Shown in pieces: positions 10,981 through 18,669 of a stretch of DNA of 64,000 nucleotides (the stretch's first letter is position 1; every line of letters begins with the position of its first letter). The translations under genes were made by a program, and so were the position numbers. This DNA is from Devosia indica (GTDB taxonomy: Bacteria > Pseudomonadota > Alphaproteobacteria > Rhizobiales > Devosiaceae), in the NCBI RefSeq assembly GCF_003056405.1, contig NZ_PYVZ01000001.1, positions 62,001-126,000 on the forward strand, read 5' to 3'. The notes beneath the pieces are model-generated. The model was not told where the DNA came from, made no database searches, and saw nothing but the letters and a program-made list of their open reading frames with translations.

Positions 10981-10991
10981 CGACATGTCCT

Positions 10992-11420
10992 TCACGGTAC
11001 TCGTTTGGTCTGGCCCAGCAGATTGCGCACCTCATCGGGCAGCGGCGCGGAACGGATGGCACCATGCTCGCCGCGCACCACCCAGACGCGCTTTTCATGG
11101 GCTTCGATGGCCAATTCGCCATCCTTGAACAGGCTGTGCTTCACCCCAAAGCTGGATCGGCCCACATCGGTGATTTCGCTTCTGATTTCCACCACATCGC
11201 CAAAACTCGAAGGGCGGATGAAGCGCGCGCCGGTATCGACCATGGGGATGCCGGCAATGCCAAAATGATCGAGCCAGTTGCGCTTGTGCATGGCAAAGGC
11301 CGCCGAGAGCATGGCCGCGGTGGCATTGTCAAAAAAGCGGAAGTAATTGGGGTAATAGACAATGCCGGCCGGATCACAATCGCCGAACTGGATTTCGACC
11401 CTGGTGGTGTTGGAAAACAT
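10992..11420 (-). CDS. 4HBT-family acyl-CoA thioesterase
   Basis: This 142-residue hotdog-fold thioesterase has the 4-hydroxybenzoyl-CoA thioesterase active-site segment GDCDPAGIVYYPNYFRFFD, with Asp17 as the expected catalytic residue. In context it would release 4-hydroxybenzoate or vanillate from the benzoyl-CoA product of the thiolase, passing it to PobA or a vanillate demethylase (not in window). It begins eight bases after the SDR gene and its end overlaps possible starts of the hydratase gene, so it is firmly within the operon. Confidence 0.88.
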   Translation of the reverse strand: MFSNTTRVEIQFGDCDPAGIVYYPNYFRFFDNATAAMLSAAFAMHKRNWLDHFGIAGIPMVDTGARFIRPSSFGDVVEIRSEITDVGRSSFGVKHSLFKDGELAIEAHEKRVWVVRGEHGAIRSAPLPDEVRNLLGQTKRVP

Positions 11421-11428
11421 GGCGGCTC

Positions 11429-12190
11429 CTATTTGGCCTGCATGCGCAGGGCGCCGTCGAGCCGCACCACTTCGCCATTGAGATATTCATTGCCCACCAT
11501 GGCCATCACCAGATCGGCAAACTCGCCGGGTTTGCCCAGGCGCGGAGGATTGGGGATGGCGGCGGCCAGCCCGTCCTGCGTTTCTTGCGGCAGGCCTTCG
11601 AGCAGCGGCGTCAGGAACAGGCCCGGCGCGATGGCCAGCACGCGAATGCCGAAGCGGGCAAACTCGCGCGCCGCCGGCAGGGTGAGCGAGACAATGCCGC
11701 CCTTGGAGGCGGCATAGGCGGCCTGGCCGATCTGCCCCTCATAGGCGGCGACCGAGGCGGTGGAGATGACCACGCCGCGCTGACCATTCTCGTCCGGCTC
11801 GGCCAGCGACATGGCATGGGCGCAAAGCCGCATCATGTTGAAGCTGCCGACCAGATTGACATTGATGACGCGGGAGAAGGCATCCAGCGGCATGGGCCCG
11901 TCGCGCCCGACAATGCGTGCTGCGGTGCCGATACCGGCGCAATTCACCAGAACAGAGGGCGTACCGAGCGCGGCGATCGCAGCCGCCACAGCGGTCTCGG
12001 CGCTGGCAGCCTCCGATACGTCCACCGCAAAGAACTGCCCGCCCAATTCATCAGCAATGGCCTGACCCTTGTCCGCATCACGATCGAAAATGCCAACGGT
12101 GGCGCCAGCCGCAGCCAGCGCCCTTGCGGTGGCGGCACCGAGTCCCGATGCGCCGCCGGTGACGAAGGCGACCTTGCCCGCAATATCCAT
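11429..12190 (-). CDS. SDR 3-hydroxyacyl-CoA dehydrogenase-like protein
   Basis: This 253-residue classical short-chain dehydrogenase has the cofactor motif TGGASGLGAATA, NCAG, and the catalytic YxxxK in QAAYAASKGG. It resembles type-II (HSD10-like) 3-hydroxyacyl-CoA dehydrogenases. In this operon it would oxidise the 3-hydroxy-3-arylpropionyl-CoA made by the hydratase to the 3-keto thioester. The ATG ending at 12190 overlaps the thiolase stop (TGATG); a GTG one codon upstream also exists. Confidence 0.85.
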   Translation of the reverse strand: MDIAGKVAFVTGGASGLGAATARALAAAGATVGIFDRDADKGQAIADELGGQFFAVDVSEAASAETAVAAAIAALGTPSVLVNCAGIGTAARIVGRDGPMPLDAFSRVINVNLVGSFNMMRLCAHAMSLAEPDENGQRGVVISTASVAAYEGQIGQAAYAASKGGIVSLTLPAAREFARFGIRVLAIAPGLFLTPLLEGLPQETQDGLAAAIPNPPRLGKPGEFADLVMAMVGNEYLNGEVVRLDGALRMQAK

Positions 12191-13431
12191 CACACGGCCT
12201 CCGGGTTTTCGATGAGGAGGGCAATGCCCTGCCCACCGCCGATACAGGCCGAAGCGATGCCATAGCGGGTGCCGGAGCGCTTGAGCTCCAGCGCCAGGGT
12301 CAGGCCGAGGCGGATGCCGGTGACGCCAAGCGGATGGCCGATGGCAATGGCGCCGCCATTGACGTTGAGCTTGTCCTCATCAAGCCCGAGTTCATCGACA
12401 CAGGCCAGGATCTGGGCGCCGAAGGCTTCGTTGATTTCTATGCGGCCGATCTGGTCGAGCGTCATGCCGGCAACTTCGAGCACGGCGCGAATGGCCGGGG
12501 CCGGGCCGATGCCCATGATCTGCGGCGGCACGCCGACAGCGGCGCTGGCAAGGATGCGGGCCAGCGGCTTGTGCCCACTGGCCTTGGCATAGGCGCCCGA
12601 GGCGACCAGCACGGCCCCTGCCCCATCGACAATGGCGGAGGAATTGCCGCCGGTCTGCACGCCGCCAAAGGCGGGCCGCAGCTTGGCCAGCACCTCATAG
12701 GGCGAGGGACGGATGTGGCTATCGGTATCGACACTTTCGACCCCCCGCGGCAGCTTGATGCCGCGCGTGTCGAGTGTCTCGATCTCGAAAGCCTCGCTCA
12801 CCACCGGCACGATTTCCTCGGCCAGAATGCCGCCGTCGCGGGCAGCGATGGCGCGGTTGAAGCTACGCTCGGCGAAGCGGTCGACCCGCTCGCGCGGGAT
12901 ATTGTATTGTTTGGCCAGGTTCTCGGCGGTGTCGCCCATATTGACGCAACCGGCCGGGTCGTAGAGCGCTTCCCAGAGGAAGTCCTTGAACTCCACCTTG
13001 CCCATGGTGAACCCATTGCGATGGGTATAGGCGGCGATGGGATTGCGGCTCATGGATTCACAACCCGCCGCCAGCGCCAGGTCGACGCGCCCCAGCGAGA
13101 CCGAATCCGCCGCCTGGGCAATCACCTCGATACCGGTGCCGCAGATGCGCTGCACGAGATGGGCTGGGGCTTCGATGGGCGCGCCGGCATAAAGCCCGAT
13201 ATGACGCGGGGTGACATAGGCATCGAACGAGGCCTGGGCCATAGAGCCGGCAATGGTGTGGCCGATATCGGCCGGTTTGACGCCGGTCTTCTCGATGGCA
13301 GCGCGCGCCGCCTTGATGCCGAGATCAATGGGCGACACGTCGCTCAGCGCGCCGCGATAATCGACAAAGGGGGTGCGGGCGCCACCGAGCAGGTAGGCGT
13401 CGTCGAAGGTGAGGCGAAGGCCTTTGCTCAT
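12190..13431 (-). CDS. acetyl-CoA acyltransferase (thiolase)
   Basis: This 413-residue thiolase has the nucleophilic Cys in QRICGTGIEV (near residue 92), the INEAFGAQ box, GHPLGVTG and the C-terminal CIGGGQG motif. It would cleave 3-keto-3-arylpropionyl-CoA with CoA to acetyl-CoA and hydroxybenzoyl/vanilloyl-CoA. It could also be a general thiolase, but its place between the aryl-CoA ligase and the SDR supports the aromatic role. It starts three bases after the ligase stop. Confidence 0.9.
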   Translation of the reverse strand: MSKGLRLTFDDAYLLGGARTPFVDYRGALSDVSPIDLGIKAARAAIEKTGVKPADIGHTIAGSMAQASFDAYVTPRHIGLYAGAPIEAPAHLVQRICGTGIEVIAQAADSVSLGRVDLALAAGCESMSRNPIAAYTHRNGFTMGKVEFKDFLWEALYDPAGCVNMGDTAENLAKQYNIPRERVDRFAERSFNRAIAARDGGILAEEIVPVVSEAFEIETLDTRGIKLPRGVESVDTDSHIRPSPYEVLAKLRPAFGGVQTGGNSSAIVDGAGAVLVASGAYAKASGHKPLARILASAAVGVPPQIMGIGPAPAIRAVLEVAGMTLDQIGRIEINEAFGAQILACVDELGLDEDKLNVNGGAIAIGHPLGVTGIRLGLTLALELKRSGTRYGIASACIGGGQGIALLIENPEAV

Positions 13432-13434
13432 ATC

Positions 13435-15294
13435 TCAGGCGCCTTTCCGGGCAAGAACGAAGATGTCGGGGCCGGGTGTATCGGCATAAAGGCTCTCGAC
13501 CAGCGCGGCACGATGGGTGCGCACGGCGCGCTGATTGATCGAGCCCTTGTCGGTCACCTCGCCTTTGTCGATGTCGGGGGCGTTGGCTATCAGCAGGGCC
13601 CGCGCGACATGGTTGGAGCTGCCGGTGGATTGCTGCGCCAGGATGGCCAGGCTTTCGGCGAATTTCTCCCGCACCGCAGGATGGGCAAGAATGGCCCGCG
13701 CTTCGGTTTCGGCGGGCAGGCCGGCATGGCGCGCGCAGGCGGCCAGATCGGGGAAGATCATGGCGCCGATGAAATTGCGGTCGAGCCCGGTGACCACCAC
13801 ATCGCGGATCAGCGGCGCACAGGCGGCAATGACCGCACCGCGCACGGCCGCGAAATTGACCCAGGTGCCGGTCGAAAGCTTGAAATCCTCGGTGACCCGA
13901 CCGTCGAACACAAAGCCCTTGGCGAGGTCTTCGGCATCGGCGAAACGCACGGCGTCGCCGATCTTGTAGAAACCCTCTTCGTCAAAGGCTTCCTGGGTCT
14001 TTTCATCGTCCCGCCAATAGCCGGGCGTAACATTGGGGCCCTTCAAACGCAGTTCGGTCTTGTCGCCATTGGGCACCAGCTTGATGGTCATGCCGGCGGC
14101 AGGCAGGCCGATATGCCCGGCCTCTTCCACTGCCCAGGTGGTGGTGAAGGCAAAGGGCGCCGTTTCGGTCGAGCCATAGCCGGTGATGATCATCACCCGC
14201 TCGCCGGTTTCAGCGCGGGCGGCGCGATCCAGCCCGTCAAAGACATGCTGGCTGAGGCCGGCGCCGGCATATTGCAAGAGTTTCAAGCGGGCAAAGAGAT
14301 TGCGTCGCGCTTCGGGATGCTCGTCAAAGGCCGCGACCAGGAACTCGTAGGCCTTGGGCACATTGGTGAAGAATGTTGGCTGGACCGTCTTGAGGTTTTC
14401 CAGCGTGCGACCGAAGCGAGCCGGGGTGGGCTGACCATCATCGATATAGAAGGTGCCGCCATTATAGATGGCGATGCCAGTATTGTGGCTGCCGCCGGCG
14501 ACGTGGTTCCAGGGCATCCAGTCAAGCAGCACCGGCGGCTCGTCCTGGACGAAAGCCAACGCCTGCCGGATCATCTGCTGGTTGCAGGCCATCATGCGAT
14601 TGGTGGTGATGACGCCCTTGGGCAGGCCGGTAGAGCCGGAGGTGAACAGCACCTTGGCCACCGTATCGGGCGTGATGGCGGCATGCGCCGCCGCGACGGC
14701 CGGTGTCACCGGCGTTGCCAGCAGGTCATCGAAGACGCTGACGGCACGCCCGTCGATCGGGTTGGCGCGCACGATGAGTGGCACATCGGCGCCAAAGACC
14801 GCCTCAATGGCAGGCGCAAATTTTGCGCCGTCGCTGGCGTAGATCATGCCGGGGGTGAGGAGCCCGGCGATGTGACGCAGCTTGCCGAAATCGGTTGAGA
14901 TCAGGGAATAGGCCGGCGAGATGGGCGCGTAAGGAATACCCACCCAGATGGCCGCCATGCCGAGCAGGAAATGCTCTATTTCATTGCCCGAGAGGATCAT
15001 CAATGGACGTTGGGGCGACAGACCCGCATCGAGCAGCGCCTGGGCCAGTGGTGGAATGCGCTCCAGCACCTGGGCAAAGCTCAGCTTGCGCCAACCCTCA
15101 CCCTCCCGATCAGCAATCAGAATGGCGTCTGGCGTGCGGGCGCCCCAGTCTTCGAGCGCATCCACAATAGCGCGCGGATAGGGGCCCAGCTCTTCGACCG
15201 AGCCGATAATGCTTGTGCCATCGGCGCGACGCTCGGCCCGCGCAGCCATATTGCCCAGCCGCACGGGGCGGATCGGGGTTGTCCTAAGGTCCAT
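13435..15294 (-). CDS. feruloyl-CoA synthase-type ligase
   Basis: This 619-residue ANL-superfamily ligase activates a hydroxycinnamate to its CoA thioester using ATP. The AMP-binding core is VLFTSGSTGLPKGVITTN, with GYGSTETAPF and KIGDAVRFAD further on. The N-terminal block (IRPVRLGNM, ERRADGT, LGPYPRAIVDALEDW) is characteristic of the long feruloyl-CoA synthase family. ATG 15294 is chosen because a GAGGAG ribosome site lies just upstream, inside the alternative start at 15309. First gene of its operon; control probably acts at the palindrome at 15317-15331. Confidence 0.9.
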   Translation of the reverse strand: MDLRTTPIRPVRLGNMAARAERRADGTSIIGSVEELGPYPRAIVDALEDWGARTPDAILIADREGEGWRKLSFAQVLERIPPLAQALLDAGLSPQRPLMILSGNEIEHFLLGMAAIWVGIPYAPISPAYSLISTDFGKLRHIAGLLTPGMIYASDGAKFAPAIEAVFGADVPLIVRANPIDGRAVSVFDDLLATPVTPAVAAAHAAITPDTVAKVLFTSGSTGLPKGVITTNRMMACNQQMIRQALAFVQDEPPVLLDWMPWNHVAGGSHNTGIAIYNGGTFYIDDGQPTPARFGRTLENLKTVQPTFFTNVPKAYEFLVAAFDEHPEARRNLFARLKLLQYAGAGLSQHVFDGLDRAARAETGERVMIITGYGSTETAPFAFTTTWAVEEAGHIGLPAAGMTIKLVPNGDKTELRLKGPNVTPGYWRDDEKTQEAFDEEGFYKIGDAVRFADAEDLAKGFVFDGRVTEDFKLSTGTWVNFAAVRGAVIAACAPLIRDVVVTGLDRNFIGAMIFPDLAACARHAGLPAETEARAILAHPAVREKFAESLAILAQQSTGSSNHVARALLIANAPDIDKGEVTDKGSINQRAVRTHRAALVESLYADTPGPDIFVLARKGA

Positions 15295-15316
15295 GAGTAT
15301 CCTCCTCACGGATATT

Positions 15317-15331
15317 GTTATGACACATAAC
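15317..15331. promoter_or_regulatory. candidate operator GTTATG-ACA-CATAAC upstream of the feruloyl-CoA ligase operon
   Basis: This perfect inverted repeat (6-base arms, 3-base spacer) lies 22 bases before the ligase start codon and is flanked by a looser ATATT/AATAT pair. Its size suits a MarR dimer; the neighbouring IclR protein is an alternative binder. Confidence 0.5.
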
Positions 15332-15362
15332 TAATATTGTCGCAAGGGGTAGCAAGCCGCCT

Positions 15363-16130
15363 TCACCCCACTGCCCGGCCATGCAATAGCAGCGCCGCCG
15401 CGTCGGCGGCCCTGCGCAGGCGATCGAGCCCCTGGTCAAGTTCAGCGCGATCGATACGGGAGGTCGGCCCGAACATGGAGAGGCCGGCGACCATCCTGCC
15501 GCCGCGGGTCCGGACCGGCACGGCCAGGGCGGTGATTCCGTCCTCGCGTTCTCCCAGATTATAGGCATATCCGCGCTGGCGGACGACATCGAGTTCAGAT
15601 TCGAGATCGCGGCGGCGGGTGATGGTGTGGTCTGTCAGGGCGTCAAGCCGGACCGTTTCCAAATAGCGGGCCCGCTCGCGTGGACCAAGATGGGCCAGCC
15701 AGAGCTTGCCATGGGCGGTGCAATAGGCCTCAAGCCGGTCCCCGACACGGATATCGACCGAGAGGGAGCGGGGCGGCGTGGCACGAGCGATGCACACGAC
15801 CATGCCCGCCTGATAGATGGTGGCCATGCTCGCCTCGCGCATCTCTGCGGTGACGGTGTCGAGCGCGGGCTGCAGCAACTGGCCCAGCCGGTTTTCGTCA
15901 TGGGCCCGGTCGCCCAGGTCAACCAGCGCGTAGCCCAGCCGGTAGCTGCCCTTGGACACCTGCACCAGCGCCCCTTCTGCCTCCAGCGTCTTGAGGAAGC
16001 GATGGGCGGTGATGGCATTGATCTCCAGTTCTGCCGACACCTCGGCCACAGTGATGCGCGGCCGCCCACGTCCAAGAAGGCGCAGAATGGCAAAGGCCCT
16101 GGCCACCGAATTATTGAGCTGCTGCGCCAT
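15363..16130 (-). CDS. IclR-family transcriptional regulator
   Basis: This 255-residue IclR protein has an N-terminal winged helix (NNSVARAFAILRLLGRGRPRITVAEVSAELEINAITAHRFLKTL) and a C-terminal effector domain with the YCTAHGKLWLAHL segment of the family. IclR members such as PcaR and PobR commonly control aromatic pathways. ATG 16130 (MAQQLNNSVARAF) is the natural start; the frame stays open upstream only as an antisense shadow of the next gene. It is divergent from the ThDP enzyme gene, with 210 bases between, and downstream it faces the ligase promoter in tandem. Confidence 0.88.
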   Translation of the reverse strand: MAQQLNNSVARAFAILRLLGRGRPRITVAEVSAELEINAITAHRFLKTLEAEGALVQVSKGSYRLGYALVDLGDRAHDENRLGQLLQPALDTVTAEMREASMATIYQAGMVVCIARATPPRSLSVDIRVGDRLEAYCTAHGKLWLAHLGPRERARYLETVRLDALTDHTITRRRDLESELDVVRQRGYAYNLGEREDGITALAVPVRTRGGRMVAGLSMFGPTSRIDRAELDQGLDRLRRAADAAALLLHGRAVG

Positions 16131-16294
16131 GCCACCACATTTCTCAAAAATAGATAAGACCGCGCGGTCCTGAATCACGCGACTGGCCCAGTCAGTTGAT
16201 CGATACCGACCGAACCGGCGCCGCCATCGGCCATTTTGCCCCGGATTCGCGGTCGTTTTTTGCCCCGACGGCATCCTGCTTGACAGGCAAGACC

Positions 16295-16331
16295 ATAGTT
16301 CGCACGCTTTTATCAAAACAACGAGAACTAT
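16295..16331. promoter_or_regulatory. inverted repeat ATAGTTC-N23-GAACTAT before the ThDP enzyme gene
   Basis: Two 7-base arms, perfectly complementary, flank an A/T-rich 23-base spacer immediately upstream of the start at 16341. A TTGACA hexamer lies at 16280-16285. The pair could be a target for the divergent IclR regulator. Confidence 0.4.
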
Positions 16332-16340
16332 AATAGATAA

Positions 16341-18044
16341 ATGAAACGAGACGTTCCATCCCTGACGGCGGGCGGCGCGTTGCTGGCGCGGCTCAGGGCC
16401 ATCGGTGTCGACTATATCTTCGCCAATTCCGGCACTGATTTCCCGCCCATCATCGAGGGGCTGGCGGAGGCTGCCGCCAAGAGCGTGCCGCTGCCACAGG
16501 CTCTGGTCATGCCACATGAGGGCGCCGCCATGGGCATGGCGCATGGCTACTACCTGGCCACCGGCAGGTCGCAGGTGGTGATGGCGCACACCAATGTGGG
16601 GCTGGCCAATTGCGCCATCGGGGCCATCAACGCGGCCGTCGAGAATATCCCTGTGCTGCTGTTCTCCGGCCGCACACCGACCACCGAGCAGGGCCGCTTC
16701 GGTGCGCGCACCGTGCCCATTGGCTGGGGCCAGGAAATGCGCGACCAGACCGCCTTGGTGCGTGAGGCCAGCAAATGGGATTATGAGCTGCGCTTTCCCG
16801 AGCAGGTCGGGGAGCTGGCCGACCGCGCTTATGCGATAGCCAATTCGACGCCGAAGGGGCCGGTCTATGTGGCCCTTCCCCGCGAAGTGCTGTGCGAAGG
16901 CTATGCGGGCCCGGATGTAGCCAGGCCGCTGAGCATGCAACCGGCGCACATCGCGGCCGACCAGCGCCTAATCACCGATCTCGCCGCGCGCATCGCCAAG
17001 GCGAAGTTTCCAGTGGTCTTCGCTCAGCATGGCGCGGGCAATGCCGAGGCTTTTGCTGCGCTCTCGGCACTGGTGAACCGCTGGGCGATCCCGGTGTGCC
17101 AGTATTGGGCCGTACAACTGGCGCTGCCGACCGACCATGACATGCATGCCGGCTGCGACCCTGCACCGCTTCTGGAACAGGCCGATCTCGTCATCGTTCT
17201 CGACAGTCTCGCGCCCTGGTCGCAGCAGGTGCATATGGTCCGGGACGACGCCATGGTGGTGCATATCGGGCCTGATCCGCTGAAAGCCCGGACGCCGATC
17301 CGCAATTTCCGGTCGGATATTTCCATTGCCAGCGAATTGCCCGATGCCATTCTAGCGCTGGCGGCCGCGCTGGATGGCCACACTCCTGGTGATGTCGTGG
17401 CGGCGCGGCGCAGCGAGATCGTGGCACGCAATGCCGCGACACGGCAGGCGGCCCTCGCCAGGGCTGAGGCGGGCCGCGACGGCGTCATGAGCGCCAACTA
17501 CGTCGCCCGGGTCGTGTCGGACACCATTGCCGGGCGCAATGCGATCCTGCTTTCCGAGCGTGGCTGCCCGATGGAAACGATGACCCTTTCCCACCACCAG
17601 GCCTGGTATCAGGAGCCGCATGCCGGTGGGCTTGGCTGGTCCTTTCCGGCAGCGCTGGGCATGCAACTGGCCGACCGGGAGCGCCTCGTCGTCGCGACGA
17701 TGGGCGACGGGTCCTACATGTTCGCCAATCCGGTGGCCTGCCACCAGATTGCCGAAGCGCTGGAGCTGCCGCTGCTGGTCATCATCATGAACAATGCCGA
17801 ATGGGCCGCCGTGCGCCATTCGGTGACCGATATCTATCCCGATGGTTATGCCGCCAAGGCCAACCAGATGCCGCTGACCGCGCTCAATCCCAGCCCGGAT
17901 TTCGTGCAGATCGCCAGAGCCAGCCGTGCCTTTGCGGCCAGAGTCAGCAATGCGAACGAACTCGACGAGGCTCTACAACAGGCGCTCGCCCACATCGCCG
18001 ACAAGCGCGGTCTCGCGCTGCTCGACGTCACCATGCGCAACTGA
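16341..18044 (+). CDS. thiamine diphosphate-dependent enzyme (acetolactate synthase/benzoylformate decarboxylase-like)
   Basis: This 567-residue protein has the three-domain ThDP enzyme layout. Glu60 in MPHEGAAMGMAHGYYLATG is the cofactor-activating glutamate, HTNVGLANCAIGA is the following active-site segment, and the ThDP/Mg motif GDGSYMFANP to MNN lies near residue 454-485. It does not look like housekeeping IlvB. It is followed 27 bases later by a dihydroxyacetophenone-dioxygenase-type cupin, and both face an IclR regulator. A decarboxylase or carboligase acting on an aryl alpha-keto acid or aryl diketone is plausible; the true substrate is unknown. Confidence 0.75.
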   Translation: MKRDVPSLTAGGALLARLRAIGVDYIFANSGTDFPPIIEGLAEAAAKSVPLPQALVMPHEGAAMGMAHGYYLATGRSQVVMAHTNVGLANCAIGAINAAVENIPVLLFSGRTPTTEQGRFGARTVPIGWGQEMRDQTALVREASKWDYELRFPEQVGELADRAYAIANSTPKGPVYVALPREVLCEGYAGPDVARPLSMQPAHIAADQRLITDLAARIAKAKFPVVFAQHGAGNAEAFAALSALVNRWAIPVCQYWAVQLALPTDHDMHAGCDPAPLLEQADLVIVLDSLAPWSQQVHMVRDDAMVVHIGPDPLKARTPIRNFRSDISIASELPDAILALAAALDGHTPGDVVAARRSEIVARNAATRQAALARAEAGRDGVMSANYVARVVSDTIAGRNAILLSERGCPMETMTLSHHQAWYQEPHAGGLGWSFPAALGMQLADRERLVVATMGDGSYMFANPVACHQIAEALELPLLVIIMNNAEWAAVRHSVTDIYPDGYAAKANQMPLTALNPSPDFVQIARASRAFAARVSNANELDEALQQALAHIADKRGLALLDVTMRN

Positions 18045-18071
18045 AGCGCAGCAAAGAAGAGGAGGCCCCCA

Positions 18072-18605
18072 ATGCCCGAAAAAGCCGATAATGAATTCTG
18101 GAAGGATCTAAAACCCATCACCAAGGTGTTCCAGCCCGATGCGCTGCCCGAGGTGTATCTGGCCAATGCGCCCACCGAGGACGAGCGATATTACGTGCCC
18201 TTTACCGAGACCGTCTCGTCGCGGCCCCTGTGGATTTCACCCACACAGAACAAGTGGTGCGACATCCTGATGGCCAAGACGGCCGGGCTGGTAAACCGGC
18301 ACTATCACCCCCATGAGGTGTTTGCGCTGACCCTGTCGGGCAAGTGGGGGTATCTGGAACATGACTGGACCGCCACCAAGGGCGATTTCGTTTATGAGAC
18401 CCCCGGCGAGGGCCATACGCTGGTCGCGTATGAGCACGAAGAGCCGATGCGCGTGTTCTTCACTGTCACCGGCCCGTTGATCTGGCTGGACGAGGATGGC
18501 GAACCCAACGGCTTTTTCGACGTCCACAACTACATCGCCATGTGCCGCGAGCATTACGACAAAGTCGGGATAGGGGCAGACTATGTGAACTCGCTGTTCC
18601 GGTAG
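18072..18605 (+). CDS. 2,4'-dihydroxyacetophenone dioxygenase-family cupin
   Basis: This 177-residue cupin matches the 2,4'-dihydroxyacetophenone dioxygenase family, whose known member splits an aryl hydroxymethyl ketone to a hydroxybenzoate and formate using non-haem iron. Candidate metal ligands are in NRHYHPHEV (His77, His79, possibly Glu82) and GEGHTL (His115). With the ThDP enzyme it forms a two-gene operon. Its product would feed PobA. Substrate specificity cannot be read from sequence. Confidence 0.78.
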   Translation: MPEKADNEFWKDLKPITKVFQPDALPEVYLANAPTEDERYYVPFTETVSSRPLWISPTQNKWCDILMAKTAGLVNRHYHPHEVFALTLSGKWGYLEHDWTATKGDFVYETPGEGHTLVAYEHEEPMRVFFTVTGPLIWLDEDGEPNGFFDVHNYIAMCREHYDKVGIGADYVNSLFR

Positions 18606-18618
18606 GAGTGGCCCCTTC

Positions 18619-18647
18619 CTACCCTCCCCCCCCTGAGGGGAGGGTAG
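18619..18647. terminator. GC-rich palindrome between convergent cupin and aldehyde dehydrogenase genes
   Basis: CTACCCTCCCC with its exact complement forms an 11-bp stem around a 7-base loop. It lies in the 64-base gap between convergent genes. There is no T-run, so it may be a REP-like element that acts as a transcript end; it resembles the palindromes at 46372-46462. Confidence 0.55.
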
Positions 18648-18669
18648 TGGAGCTTGGGCGCCCTCTCGA

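Noticed and set aside
12334..14898. Very long open frame on the plus strand (854 codons)
   Set aside because: It is antisense to the thiolase and ligase genes, whose motifs are unmistakable. Long antisense frames are expected in GC-rich DNA; its composition (His, Gly, Asp rich) is that of a shadow.
16131..16949. N-terminal extension of the IclR regulator
   Set aside because: The extra 273 codons are antisense to the ThDP enzyme gene; the IclR domain begins right at ATG 16130.
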